This document shows positions 32,636 to 41,324 of a stretch of 64,000 nt of DNA, one piece after another (the stretch's first letter is position 1; every line of letters begins with the position of its first letter). The DNA comes from an uncultured Planococcus sp. (lineage in GTDB: Bacteria > Bacillota > Bacilli > Bacillales_A > Planococcaceae): positions 372,001 to 436,000 of the forward strand of contig CANNAE010000002.1 in NCBI GenBank assembly GCA_947502505.1. Reading direction: 5' to 3'. The notes beneath the pieces were generated by a model. The model was not told the DNA's origin. It did not search any database and was given only the letters and a program-made list of their open reading frames with translations. Made by a program: the position numbers and the translations under genes.

Positions 32636-33190
32636 TTATGACAGCGGCCCGATAACTTTATAATAAACCTCCACTTGCTCATCTGTTTCAATCGTCCGGA
32701 TTTTTTCCAATTGAATTTCCATGTCTTCCAGATGTTCGAACATGCGGGTTCCTGCCCCAAGCAGCATAGGGGCGAAGGCAATTTGCAATTCGTCCACCAG
32801 ATTTGCACGCAATGCTTGTTGGCCCACATCGGCACCGAGGACCACAACCTCCTGCTCCCCTGCGGCTTCTGTTGCCATGCGGACTGCGGATTCGATGCCA
32901 TCGGTCACGAACGTAATGTTTAAGTTGTCATTTTCTTTTGGATGCTTGGCCGGCGGATGATGTGTCAGGACAAAAATTGGCACTTGAAATTCGTAATTGT
33001 CGGCGTAGGCATCCGGGTCGTCGGCCATGTCGTAAGTGCGACGGCCCATCACGACCGCGCCTGTCTTCGCCATCACCTCATTGATTTCATCGTTGGGTTT
33101 GAAGCTTTTGTAAAGCTTGTCGAGTTTTCCATGCCTGTCGCTGACGAATCCATCGAGCGAGACGATCATTCCAAAACAGACTTTTGCCAT
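32636..33190 (-). CDS. Dihydrofolate reductase/RibD C-terminal family protein
   Basis: A 184-residue protein resembling YwjB and the RibD C-terminal domain: FGMIVSLDGFVSD, VVMGRRTYDM, FVLTHHP, VVLGADVGQQAL (GGxxxxxxxL variant) and a closing IAFAPMLLGAGTRMFE. Such stand-alone proteins bind NADPH and may reduce pterin- or flavin-like compounds; true DHFR activity is unproven. The start could be GTG 33199 or ATG 33190; AGGAAGG lies 12 nt before the latter and too close to the former. Confidence 0.8.
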   Translation of the reverse strand: MAKVCFGMIVSLDGFVSDRHGKLDKLYKSFKPNDEINEVMAKTGAVVMGRRTYDMADDPDAYADNYEFQVPIFVLTHHPPAKHPKENDNLNITFVTDGIESAVRMATEAAGEQEVVVLGADVGQQALRANLVDELQIAFAPMLLGAGTRMFEHLEDMEIQLEKIRTIETDEQVEVYYKVIGPLS

Positions 33191-33296
33191 ATCGAGCACA
33201 TCCCTTCCTAAACCTTCAGCGAGACTCTTTGCTAATTAATTCCTCATCACACATCATTCTCCTTCTATATTAGATACTCAGATTTTCATCAATCGA

Positions 33297-33334
33297 AAAA
33301 GAGAGGCACACTTCCATTGAAGTGTGCCTCTTTT
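33297..33334. terminator. Terminator downstream of ktrC
   Basis: AAAAGAGGCACACTT pairs perfectly with AAGTGTGCCTCTTTT around a 6-nt loop, about 30 bp after the ktrC stop codon on the reverse strand. Confidence 0.88.
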
Positions 33335-33363
33335 CCGGGGTTTGCCCAAATCCAATACCTATA

Positions 33364-34020
33364 CTAAATCCCTTTTGCCTCAAAACGCTTCAAATCATTG
33401 CGATGCCCCATGGCGACGAGCACATCATCCAGCTTTACTTGATCATCCGGCATCGGTGCGACGTTCACTTCGTCTCCCCGCTTGATGGCCAAGATCGTGC
33501 ATTGGTATTTTGCCCGGATATTCAACTCCAGCAAACTTTGGTCCATCAGTTTTTCAGAGGCTACCAATTCCACAATGCTGTAATCTTCCGATAGATCGAT
33601 ATAGTCCACGACTTTCTCCGAATCCATATGATGGGCGATGCGGATGCCCATTTCTTTTTCCGGCTGGATGACGCGGTCCGCGCCGACTTTTTCGAGAATC
33701 ATCTGGTGCTGGAGGTCTTTCGCTTTGACCCAGACGAGCGGAATGCCGATTTCCTTGAGCATCAAGGTGCATAAGACGCTCGTCTGCAAATTCTCGCCGA
33801 TCGCTACGACCGCATGTTCAAAATTCCGGACGCCAAGGTCCCTCATGCTTGCTTCATCTGTCGCATTCGCTACGGCTGCATGCGAGGAGAAGTTGCGCAT
33901 CATGTCCACTCGTTCCGGGGAAGAATCGATGGCCAAGACATCGTGGCCCAGCTTGAACAGCTCTTTGCAGATACTGCTGCCAAACCTGCCAAGGCCGATT
34001 ACGATAAATTGTTTCTTCAC
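33364..34020 (-). CDS. ktrC: KtrC/KtrA-type potassium uptake regulatory subunit
   Basis: A 218-residue RCK protein: Rossmann RCK_N domain with GLGRFGSSI at about residues 8-16 and the acidic nucleotide-binding residues in VLAIDSS, then RCK_C (about 135-215). It forms the octameric ring that gates the Ktr channel on ATP/ADP binding, and RCK_C domains of Firmicutes bind c-di-AMP (family knowledge). The start is GTG after ATGAGGAAC. The channel subunit is at 29277-30614. KtrC versus KtrA is chosen because the gene is not in an operon with a channel gene. Confidence 0.85.
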   Translation of the reverse strand: MKKQFIVIGLGRFGSSICKELFKLGHDVLAIDSSPERVDMMRNFSSHAAVANATDEASMRDLGVRNFEHAVVAIGENLQTSVLCTLMLKEIGIPLVWVKAKDLQHQMILEKVGADRVIQPEKEMGIRIAHHMDSEKVVDYIDLSEDYSIVELVASEKLMDQSLLELNIRAKYQCTILAIKRGDEVNVAPMPDDQVKLDDVLVAMGHRNDLKRFEAKGI

Positions 34021-34364
34021 GTTAGTTCCTCATTTCCATCACAACCTGGCCAAAACGACGCCGCCTGCCAGTGCCGATTGCGGCCCTTCGGATAGCTTCT
34101 CCATGGTTATGTTCAATTGACTAAAATCTACATCTGTTGAGTTGTATTGTCAATATTAACAAATAAGAAATTTCCTCGCTCTGCCTATCAGCAGCTATAA
34201 AAAAAAACACCCTTTCCCTTTGCTCAAGACGAGAGGAAACAGCGTTTTCGAACCGCGGCCAATATGTTATTCATACAAAAACGTTCAGGCCTACTAAATG
34301 CCTTTCACTTTCAGCTACATCTCCGTTTTAATGGCCATTTAGCCAAACTTTTTTCATTCTGCCA
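34021..34364. other. Gene-free interval between ktrC and the sigma-like gene
   Basis: About 340 bp. On the reverse strand it should carry the ktrC promoter near 34060-34160, but no clear hexamer pair stands out. I looked on the reverse strand for a sigma region 4 helix-turn-helix that would extend the short sigma-like gene and found none. Confidence 0.5.
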
Positions 34365-34634
34365 TTAGCCTTGCAGGTGTCTTTGCATACTGGCTATTTT
34401 GTCGTTCAAGCATTCAATCAAATAAAACATCAGCCGTTTGTTGCCGCTAAACTGTTGCGGATATTTCCATAATTGCTGGAAAACTTCTGTCAGGACGCGC
34501 TCGCAAACCGCTTGGTCATTAAATTTCCGGTAACTGACTTTCCATAATAATAGATAGTATTCGTCATATACTGCTTCCAAGGCGGCTGTGTCACTAAACT
34601 TCAGTCTTTCCAGCAATTTCCCATCCGTAGTCAT
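34365..34634 (-). CDS. Short protein resembling sigma-70 region 2 only
   Basis: An 89-residue protein. The pattern LLERLKFSDTAALEAVYDEYYLLLWKVSYRKFND fits ECF sigma region 2.1-2.2, and VLTEVFQQLWKYPQQF fits the core-binding VxExFxxxW helix. The usual end of region 2 (LLTIARN-type) is replaced by FYLIECLNDKIASMQRHLQG and a stop; region 4 is absent. The ATG has GAGAGAGGTG, and the gene looks intact, not decayed. It could bind core polymerase or an anti-sigma factor without recognising -35 DNA. That role is speculative; a truncated relic is the alternative. Confidence 0.6.
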   Translation of the reverse strand: MTTDGKLLERLKFSDTAALEAVYDEYYLLLWKVSYRKFNDQAVCERVLTEVFQQLWKYPQQFSGNKRLMFYLIECLNDKIASMQRHLQG

Positions 34635-34733
34635 TTAGCACCTCTCTCTTCTTATTCAAAATACCCATAAGAAGAAAGTTAAAACCCTATATTCGAGATA
34701 ATATTAATATAATGAAATAGAAGGTAAAAAATA

Positions 34734-34770
34734 ACAGGATCAGCTGCCGCTTATACGGCGCCGATCCTGC
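34734..34770 (-). terminator. Terminator of the MscS-type gene
   Basis: AGGATCGGCGCCG and CGGCAGCTGATCCT on the reverse strand form an imperfect stem around TATAAG, followed by TGTTATTTTTT. It lies just after the stop of the channel gene. Confidence 0.75.
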
Positions 34771-34784
34771 ATTTTCAGTATTTT

Positions 34785-35636
34785 TTAAGACTGGACAGGA
34801 TTCTGCAAGCCTTTATGGATGGTCACTTGATGCGGGAAAGGAATCTCGATGCCGTTCGCATCGAAGGCTTCTTTAATGGCTTTACGCAGTTCGCGCTCGA
34901 CGCCCCATTGTTCTCCGCTTTGCGCTTTGGCAATGATGCGCAAGGTCACATCCGATTCACCGAAAGCTTGCACCCCAATGACATCCGGCCCTTCCACGAT
35001 CGCCGGATTATCTGCGGTCATTTTTTCACAGACCGTTTTCAGGACAGTCATGGCTTCATCGATGTTTTCGTCGTATGATACGCCGATATCCACAAGTGCC
35101 CGCATATTCCCACGCGAATGGTTGCTGACAGTCGTAATGTCGCGGTTTGGGATAAAGTTCAAAGTGCCGTCAAAGCTGCGGATTTGCGTCGTGCGAAGCC
35201 CGACTGATTCGACTACGCCATCAATGGCGCCGACCGTTACATAATCGTTGACGTCAATCTGTTTTTCCAGCAAGAGGAAAAAACCGGTAACGACATCGCT
35301 GACGAGGCCTTGGGCACCGAAACCGATTGCCAGACCGACGATCCCCGCACCGGCGATAAGGCTTGCAACAGAAAGCCCGAACAAGCCGAACAGAGTCGCA
35401 ACTAAAATAAAAATCAAAACATACGAGAAGACGTTATCCGCCAGCGCACGTAGCGTTAATGCACGGCCATTGGTAATATCACCTTTTTTCGTCAACCGGT
35501 CAAACGAGCGGTTGATCAACTTATTTCCGACTGCCCGGACGATGACGAATGCGATCAAAATTCCGATCACTTGAGCGACGATGACCCCCGCAGCAACTAA
35601 TAGTTGTCCCCAATCAATATCGATAAAATCAAACAA
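34785..35636 (-). CDS. MscS family mechanosensitive channel (YkuT type)
   Basis: A 283-residue small-conductance mechanosensitive channel: membrane helices at about residues 12-36, 60-82 and the pore helix around 90-115 (GLFGLSVASLIAGAGIVGLAIGFGAQ in which glycine/alanine packing is typical). The MscS cytosolic beta domain (VNDYVTVGAIDGVVESVGLRTTQI, FIPNRD) and a C-terminal alpha-beta domain ending IPFPHQVTIHKG follow. It releases osmolytes on hypo-osmotic shock. I favour TTG 35636, which has AAAGGA 8 nt upstream; an ATG 12 codons earlier has no site. Neighbouring Ktr genes give a common osmotic theme. Confidence 0.85.
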   Translation of the reverse strand: MFDFIDIDWGQLLVAAGVIVAQVIGILIAFVIVRAVGNKLINRSFDRLTKKGDITNGRALTLRALADNVFSYVLIFILVATLFGLFGLSVASLIAGAGIVGLAIGFGAQGLVSDVVTGFFLLLEKQIDVNDYVTVGAIDGVVESVGLRTTQIRSFDGTLNFIPNRDITTVSNHSRGNMRALVDIGVSYDENIDEAMTVLKTVCEKMTADNPAIVEGPDVIGVQAFGESDVTLRIIAKAQSGEQWGVERELRKAIKEAFDANGIEIPFPHQVTIHKGLQNPVQS

Positions 35637-35882
35637 ACAATCATTCCTTTCACATTCTTTGGCTGCCTTCATTCATCTTCAATTGGCGCAGCCCATATGT
35701 ATTTACCTGTTTCTTTATAACATATATGAGGGGTCCATTTCATTCCTGCCACCTGAACTGGCATAGTTTATCTAGCCATCTAGCTACTGCGGCATTTACA
35801 TTTCCAAAAGAGGTTTTACTCTGGTTTCAGGTGGTAGATATAGGTAGAAACCAACTATTCCCAAATTGGAGGAGAGATTGAA

Positions 35883-36776
35883 ATGGCAAATATCCCAAAT
35901 CCCAGAACACAATATACAACGGAAGATTTTCCGAAACAATATCAGGAAGCACCTGGCGTACAAAACCAAATGACCCCCGTGCCGGATTGCGGCGAAAAAA
36001 CCTATAAAGGCTCCGGCAAACTCGAAGGCCGCAAAGCCTTAGTGACGGGCGGAGATTCCGGAATCGGCCGCGCTGCAGCCATTGCATATGCGAGAGAAGG
36101 CGCGGATGTGGCAATCAATTATTTGCCGGCGGAGCAATCCGATGCAGACGAAGTGAAACAATTGATCGAAGCGGAAGGCCGCAAAGCCGTCTTGATCCCC
36201 GGCGACTTGAGCGATGAAGCATTCAATAAGGAAATGGTGGAAAAAGCGAACACCGAACTTGGCGGGCTGGATATTCTGGCACTCGTCGCCGGTCAACAGC
36301 AAGCCGTTAAAGACCTGGCCGACCTGCCAACAGAACAGCTTGAAAAAACCTTCCAAGTCAACGTCTTTTCCATGTACTGGACAGTGAAAGCGGCGCTTCC
36401 GCATCTTCCAGAAGGCGCATCAATCATCACGACAAGCTCGGTTGAAGGCTTCGACCCAAGCCCAATCCTGCTGGACTACGCCGCCACGAAATTCGCGATC
36501 ATCGGCTTCACGAAATCCTTGTCCAAGCAATTGGCGGACAAAGGCATCCGCGTCAATTCCGTGGCACTAGGCCCGATTTGGACAGCGCTGCAAATCTCCG
36601 GCGGACAGCCGCAGGAAAACATTCCTGAGTTCGGCAAAGGCACACCTGAGACGCCGATCGGACGTGCAGGACAGCCGGCAGAACTCGCTTCTGTCTATGT
36701 CTTCCTGGCCTCAATCGAATCCAGTTATGTCACAGGGCAAATCTACAGCATCACTGGCGGCATGACCACCGCTTAA
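35883..36776 (+). CDS. SDR family oxidoreductase, general-stress YhxD/YdaD type
   Basis: A 297-residue SDR with the about 40-residue N-terminal extension ([21 protein letters not shown]) found in the B. subtilis YdaD/YhxC/YhxD group, several of which are SigB-dependent. The SDR core shows [27 protein letters not shown] and [12 protein letters not shown]. The active Ser-Tyr-Lys set is complete. The ATG follows TTGGAGGAGAGATTGAA. A sequence similar to a SigB promoter (GTTTCA, 13 nt, GGTAGA) lies at about 35828-35852, but the match is poor. Substrate unknown. Confidence 0.85.
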   Translation: MANIPNPRTQYTTEDFPKQYQEAPGVQNQMTPVPDCGEKTYKGSGKLEGRKALVTGGDSGIGRAAAIAYAREGADVAINYLPAEQSDADEVKQLIEAEGRKAVLIPGDLSDEAFNKEMVEKANTELGGLDILALVAGQQQAVKDLADLPTEQLEKTFQVNVFSMYWTVKAALPHLPEGASIITTSSVEGFDPSPILLDYAATKFAIIGFTKSLSKQLADKGIRVNSVALGPIWTALQISGGQPQENIPEFGKGTPETPIGRAGQPAELASVYVFLASIESSYVTGQIYSITGGMTTA

Positions 36777-36787
36777 GTTGATATTCA

Positions 36788-36829
36788 AAAGCACGGGGCA
36801 CCGAATCAATCGGTGCCCCGTGCTTTTTT
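36788..36829 (+). terminator. Terminator of the SDR gene
   Basis: AAAGCACGGGGCACCGA pairs with TCGGTGCCCCGTGCTTT around a short loop and is followed by a T run; very stable stem. Confidence 0.92.
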
Positions 36830-36906
36830 ATTCATTATTTTTGAGCCATGTCAGAAAACGCACGGTCTTGAACGGCTCACGCTATGTGACAGTCCATCCT
36901 TGATCG

Positions 36907-37323
36907 TTACGGTGCAAATCCATAATAGAACAGAATATGTGCATAAAAACCAACGAATGCGACCACCAATGTCATCAAAATAAATAAAACCATCATGATG
37001 ACTCTGGAAACTTGCCCGACTTGCAAATTCCATATCCCTTTATAAACCTGCACCCATAACGCAAGGACGAATGGAACGACCATCAACAGATAGAAAATGA
37101 CAAGGCCATTCACGAAGACACCGTAATAATCCCGGTTCACGCTTTCGCTGGTCCTGAAATAGCGGCTCATCCCAAAGAAGAATGCCAGAAACGACAATTG
37201 CACCAGAAGGCCGTAAATAAACAAAGGCATTCTGAATTTCCCCAAGTTTCGCAGCATCCATAAAGTTGTACAGTACAAGATAGCGATTAGGATAGCGATG
37301 TAAAAGCTGAATGGATAAAAAAT
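36907..37323 (-). CDS. Small integral membrane protein, apparent AUU start
   Basis: A hydrophobic protein with four predicted membrane helices. The only conventional start (TTG 37278) cuts the first helix (FYIAILIAILYCTTLW) in half and lacks a ribosome site. An in-frame stop lies upstream of position 37340. Between them the best start is ATT 37323, exactly 7 nt after GAGGG, giving 138 residues. No family recognised. The neighbouring zinc-ribbon membrane protein gene is on the same strand, but a gap of about 35 bp and orientation (it lies upstream in window terms, downstream-to-upstream in transcription) leave co-transcription uncertain. Confidence 0.6.
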   Translation of the reverse strand: MFYPFSFYIAILIAILYCTTLWMLRNLGKFRMPLFIYGLLVQLSFLAFFFGMSRYFRTSESVNRDYYGVFVNGLVIFYLLMVVPFVLALWVQVYKGIWNLQVGQVSRVIMMVLFILMTLVVAFVGFYAHILFYYGFAP

Positions 37324-37358
37324 GTGATTTCCCTCGTTTCTACGAATTACTCATTCCT

Positions 37359-37658
37359 TCACCAAAGAGCTTGTTCTTCATCAGTGAATTCAACTAAAAA
37401 CGGGTAGGCAGCGAAGATGGCGAGCCCACTAGTGAAGATCATGATCAAGATGATGCTTAAGGGAAGGTCAAATAACACTCCAAAAAGCATCACTAACGGT
37501 GTTAGAAAATTTAAGAGGCCGGCTCTTTTTTTTGATTCGGTAGTAAGAAATTGCTTTTTTCCGCAATGTGGGCAAATCATGCCCGTATCCAAAATGAACA
37601 TCTTTTGGACAGTTTTCTTCCAGCCCCATTGTTGATGGCAGTTTTGGCAAATTGGCAT
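37359..37658 (-). CDS. CXXC_20_CXXC-type zinc finger membrane protein
   Basis: A 99-residue protein. Two CxxC pairs, CQNC at residues 4-7 and CPHC at about 29-32, are separated by about 20 residues, the signature of the TIGR04104-type zinc-ribbon family. Two membrane helices follow (about 48-90) and a short acidic tail (FTDEEQALW). The start is preceded by GGAGGGAGTCC. Function unknown; family members often occur beside small regulators or sporulation genes. Confidence 0.75.
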   Translation of the reverse strand: MPICQNCHQQWGWKKTVQKMFILDTGMICPHCGKKQFLTTESKKRAGLLNFLTPLVMLFGVLFDLPLSIILIMIFTSGLAIFAAYPFLVEFTDEEQALW

Positions 37659-37813
37659 GGACTCCCTCCAGTCGTATTTTTTTAAGTTCGTGTTTTTCTC
37701 TATTTCTTCTCCTTTTTAGACTAACAGAGGTAACCAAAAATTCCCACAACTTAAATACCAATTAATTGGATTTTCGTATTCCCATTCCTGCCTTTCTACA
37801 TTTTTTCGCATGA

Positions 37814-37846
37814 GAAAAAGCAAGAACTGGCGATCAGTTCTTGCTC
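37814..37846 (-). terminator. Terminator of fbp
   Basis: On the reverse strand AGCAAGAACTG pairs with CAGTTCTTGCT around ATCGC and runs into TTTTTCTC. It lies 10 bp past the fbp stop codon. Confidence 0.88.
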
Positions 37847-37855
37847 TTACTGCTG

Positions 37856-39790
37856 TTAATTCATATAACGATGCTTTCTCAAACTGTTCAAATTGGCGAT
37901 TTCCTGCAGGAGCTCTTCCCCGATGTTGGTCTCGCGCACCTTTTTGCGCTCGAGTTCTTCGTCAACCAATCGTTTGATCGACAAGACGTCGGTGCCGTTT
38001 TGCAAGACTTCTTCCTTGGAATTGAAACGCTGATGGGCAACGAGCTGCATGCCGTAGGAGTTGTACAACAATGTGTAGCCGGCGATGCCAGTCGTTGATT
38101 GATAGGCTTTTGAGAACCCGCCATCGATGACGATCATTTTGCCGTTCGCCTTGATCGGGTCTTCGCCGTCCCGTTCCTTGACCGGCGTATGCCCGTTAAT
38201 GATCCGGCCGTAATCAGGATTCAAATCGAATTCCGCGAGCATCTTGCGGCATATGTCCTCGTCTTCACGCAAATGGTAATACGGATTTTTCCGTTCTTTA
38301 TGCGTGTCTTTGTCTTTGATGAAATAACGTTCAAAGGTCGTCATCTCCCGCTTGCCGAACAGCGAGGAGTTTTCGCCTGTCCATTGATACCACACCATAT
38401 CGGTCGCGAAATCGTCGGTCTCTTCCGGATGCGCAAAAGCATAACGGGTATATTCTTCGAACACATCGAGCAGTTCCCGCCCGGCGTAGCTCTCGCCTTC
38501 GATGTTCATTTCCTTCATGTCACCGTTCTCCTCAAGCGGGATGCAGCCGTGGATCAGCAAATTGCCGTTGTATTGCAAATACAGGCGGCCTTTTTTCATG
38601 AGGAACTTCATATGCCGCGACAGTTTTTCGGAATGCTGGATCGAGAATAGCAATTTATCGATCACTTGCTGTTCTTCTTCTAGCAAGCGGTCGGGATGTT
38701 CCGGGTCGACCGTGGCAAAGCAGCTATTCTCAAGGGGATAAGTTTTGCCATGTATCGTCACTTCGTTTTTCTCATAATCGACTTTTTCCAATAACAAGCG
38801 GTCTTCCATGGCAAAGCAGGAGCGCCGCTTGATGATCGGGCTTTCCAATTTAAACTGGATGATTGAAATCGCTTGGTGGATTTTTGTGATCTGCAGCTGT
38901 TCCTGCTCCGTCAATTGTTCATCTGAGATTCGTTTCGGGTGGAAGGCTGGATTGTCTTCATAGTATTTCTCCGCCAAATTCAGCAATGGCCGCAAATTGA
39001 TGCCATAAACGTCTTCAATGATGTCCAAATTGTTATAGCGCGCACAGATGCGGATGATGTTGGCAAGACAGACTTTGGAGCCTGAGTAAGCGCCGATCCA
39101 TAGGACATCATGGTTGCCCCATTGGATATCGACCGAATGGTAATCAATAAGCGTGTCCATGATCTTATGCGGGTCCGGCCCCCGATCGTAAATATCGCCG
39201 ACGACGTGCAGATGGTCGACTGTCAGCCGCTGCATCGTATAGGCGAGGCCGACGATCAATTTGTCCACTTGCCCTAAAGAGATGATCTGCTCGAGCATTT
39301 TCGCGTAATACTCTTTCTTATTGCTGAACTCATCCGTCTTGTAAAGAAGCTCTTCGATAATATAGACAAATTGCTTCGGCAGGGCTTTGCGCAATTTGGA
39401 GCGTGTGTATTTGGACGAGGCGTAAGACACCAGCTTGAGCAGCCGTTCAATCGTTTCGATATACCATTCCTTTAATTCTTTCTTGCTGCTGAAATGGCTT
39501 TTGATCAGGCTCAGTTTTTCTTCAGGGTAGTAGACGAGTGTTGCGAATTCGTTGAGTTCCTCTTCTCCCATCTCGTTCTTGAACAAATCCCTGATTTTGA
39601 CTTTGACATTGCCCGAGCCATTGCGCAAAACATGCTGGAACGCCTGATATTCGCCGTGCAGGTCGCTGACAAAATGTTCCGTTCCTTTCGGCAGATTCAA
39701 GATGGCTTCCAGGTTGATAATCTCCGTTGCTACTTTTTCTTCGCTATCGTATTTTTCTGCTAGTAGATCCAAGTATTTTGAACTAATCAT
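37856..39790 (-). CDS. fbp: Fructose-1,6-bisphosphatase class 3
   Basis: A 644-residue Firmicute-type FBPase, the usual length for class III. The metallophosphoesterase core is visible: VSDLHGEY (DxHG), [10 protein letters not shown] (GDxxDRG), [11 protein letters not shown] (GNHD) and INGHTPVKE (GH). It hydrolyses fructose 1,6-bisphosphate in gluconeogenesis; the B. subtilis enzyme is activated by phosphoenolpyruvate. The start follows AAAGGAGGATTCCGC. It is monocistronic. Assignment is secure from motif set and length. Confidence 0.95.
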   Translation of the reverse strand: MISSKYLDLLAEKYDSEEKVATEIINLEAILNLPKGTEHFVSDLHGEYQAFQHVLRNGSGNVKVKIRDLFKNEMGEEELNEFATLVYYPEEKLSLIKSHFSSKKELKEWYIETIERLLKLVSYASSKYTRSKLRKALPKQFVYIIEELLYKTDEFSNKKEYYAKMLEQIISLGQVDKLIVGLAYTMQRLTVDHLHVVGDIYDRGPDPHKIMDTLIDYHSVDIQWGNHDVLWIGAYSGSKVCLANIIRICARYNNLDIIEDVYGINLRPLLNLAEKYYEDNPAFHPKRISDEQLTEQEQLQITKIHQAISIIQFKLESPIIKRRSCFAMEDRLLLEKVDYEKNEVTIHGKTYPLENSCFATVDPEHPDRLLEEEQQVIDKLLFSIQHSEKLSRHMKFLMKKGRLYLQYNGNLLIHGCIPLEENGDMKEMNIEGESYAGRELLDVFEEYTRYAFAHPEETDDFATDMVWYQWTGENSSLFGKREMTTFERYFIKDKDTHKERKNPYYHLREDEDICRKMLAEFDLNPDYGRIINGHTPVKERDGEDPIKANGKMIVIDGGFSKAYQSTTGIAGYTLLYNSYGMQLVAHQRFNSKEEVLQNGTDVLSIKRLVDEELERKKVRETNIGEELLQEIANLNSLRKHRYMN

Positions 39791-40032
39791 GCGGAATCCT
39801 CCTTTTAGCGTTTGTATGCCGTGCCGATTCGTTTAGCCAGCTGGGCCGGCGAGAAAATTGTTTTATATTGTTATTCTATAGCAGTTACGAAGAACGCTCC
39901 ACAAAAAATTCGTCTTTCTAATAAAATTTGGAAGAACTTCCTTCCTGATTCTCATTTATTACTGAATCGGACCTTTTATAGGTACATAGTTACTGTTTTA
40001 ATGAGCCTTATTCCATCTATAATAAGAAAAAA
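39791..40032 (+). promoter_or_regulatory. Promoter region of the c-di-GMP riboswitch transcript
   Basis: TATAAT at 40018-40023 places the transcript start near 40030, immediately before the riboswitch. The -35 region is weak (GTTTTA about 17 nt upstream). No other element is seen in the preceding 230 bp. Confidence 0.6.
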
Positions 40033-40122
40033 CTGATAAAGGCAAACTTACCTGAAAAGGAAGGACGCAAAGCCATGAGCCTACCCACTGCTAAAGCAGT
40101 GCACGGTCGTCAGGTTGCCAGG
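40033..40122 (+). ncRNA. Cyclic di-GMP-I (GEMM-I) riboswitch aptamer
   Basis: The conserved blocks of the class I aptamer are present in order: GGCAAAC (40041-40047), a short P2 stem capped by a GAAA tetraloop, GGACGCAAAGCC (40063-40074), CCTACC, a P3 hairpin closed by CACTGC-TAAA-GCAGTG, and the closing GGTTGCC (40113-40119) that pairs with GGCAA. The element starts at the predicted transcription start and lies about 45 nt before the ribosome site of a secreted protein gene. The following CCC-GTTCTGT-GGG hairpin has no T run, so translational control is more likely than termination (inference). Confidence 0.92.
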
Positions 40123-40166
40123 CACCCGTTCTGTGGGCCTCGGCTAACAGAATGGAGGAAAAGAAT

Positions 40167-41048
40167 ATGTTGAAGAAAGCGGCGATATGGATGTTCGCAC
40201 TGTCTCTTATGCTGGCATTCAGCCATGCACAAAACGCACTAGCAAGTAGTGATGCGCCCGATACGCGTGCTACTTGGCTGTGGAATCCATGGATGTTCGT
40301 GGAAGATGAAGCGGCTGTGCTGGCTTTTCTCGAAACCAAAGATGTAAACAAAGTCTATGTTCAAATTGACCGTGATATCCCTAAAAATACTTACCGCAGT
40401 TTTGTTACGCAAGCCCATGCACGCGGCATAGCAGTATTTGCACTCGACGGTGCGCCTTCTTGGGTTGCGCCAAAAGGATTCACCAACCAGAACCAATTGA
40501 TGAATTGGCTGGGCAATTACCAAAATGGATCGCTTGCACAAGCACGTTTCGATGGCATCCACTTGGATGTAGAGCCTTATTTATACAGCGGGTGGAATTC
40601 AAACCGCGCAGCAACCGTCAAATCCTATCAATCACTTCTTCAGAGAGCCGCAACGAGTTCTGCACAGCTCAACTTGCCGCTTGAAGCCGATATGCCTTTT
40701 TGGTTCGATGAGATTCCTTATAAAAACACCTTTGGCAAAGGATTATTGGCTGAATGGGTCATCGCTAATACCGATGGGGTAACGCTGATGGCTTACCGCG
40801 ATTCCGCTCCGATGATCATCGAAATCGTCAATAATGAAATTGCCATGGCCGAACGATATGGCAAGAAAATCGTCGTCGGCGTAGAGACAGGGACTACAGA
40901 TGAAGGCAGCATCATCACCTTTGCTGAAGAAGGCGAAGCTTATATGAATCAGCAACTGGATAAAGTAGAGAGCCATTATTCAAGTTCTCCGGCATATGAA
41001 GGAGCAGCTATCCACCACGTAGGCAGTTGGATGACTATGGCACCCTAA
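40167..41048 (+). CDS. Secreted TIM-barrel glycosidase-like protein under c-di-GMP riboswitch control
   Basis: A 293-residue exported protein with a signal peptide (residues 1-27, cleavage near ALA-SS). The mature part begins ATWLWNPW and has strand-helix repeats of a TIM barrel. FDGIHLDVEPYL (about residues 127-138) resembles the DxxDxE segment of family 18-like hydrolases, and LPLEADMPFW supplies further acids. No family can be named with certainty. The adjacent glycosyltransferase operon suggests that it trims or releases the polysaccharide. ATG 40167 is chosen because GGAGGAAAAGAAT precedes it. It ends at its own terminator. Confidence 0.75.
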   Translation: MLKKAAIWMFALSLMLAFSHAQNALASSDAPDTRATWLWNPWMFVEDEAAVLAFLETKDVNKVYVQIDRDIPKNTYRSFVTQAHARGIAVFALDGAPSWVAPKGFTNQNQLMNWLGNYQNGSLAQARFDGIHLDVEPYLYSGWNSNRAATVKSYQSLLQRAATSSAQLNLPLEADMPFWFDEIPYKNTFGKGLLAEWVIANTDGVTLMAYRDSAPMIIEIVNNEIAMAERYGKKIVVGVETGTTDEGSIITFAEEGEAYMNQQLDKVESHYSSSPAYEGAAIHHVGSWMTMAP

Positions 41049-41054
41049 ACTTTT

Positions 41055-41089
41055 AACACTTCCATTACTTATTAATGGAAGTGTTTTTT
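41055..41089 (+). terminator. Terminator of the riboswitch-controlled gene
   Basis: AACACTTCCATTA pairs with TAATGGAAGTGTT around a short loop and is followed by TTTTT. The next 235 bp (41090-41324) contain no gene and no aptamer that I can see; they must hold the promoter of the cyclase operon. Confidence 0.88.
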
Positions 41090-41324
41090 GATTCCTCCTT
41101 TTATGGGCAAATTGTGAAGTCTAACTGGCGAAGTCTAGGAAACAGGAAATTTCCAATACAAAAACCCTTACTTACCAACAAAATGATGTTATTCTATAAG
41201 TGGAAAATATTATCTATTATTGAAGTTAAAGTTGAATATTATGGAATTCATTTCTCGGTATTCACTTTATTGCCCTACTATAAAAATTAAACTCAGAAAC
41301 ACTCTTTTGAAGAAGGTGAAGAAA

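Noticed and set aside
37856-39790. Several long forward-strand ORFs inside fbp
   Set aside because: They are antisense shadows of a 644-codon gene with complete catalytic motifs.
41090-41324. A second c-di-GMP riboswitch before the cyclase operon
   Set aside because: No GGACGCAAAGCC-type core or closing GGTTGCC is present.
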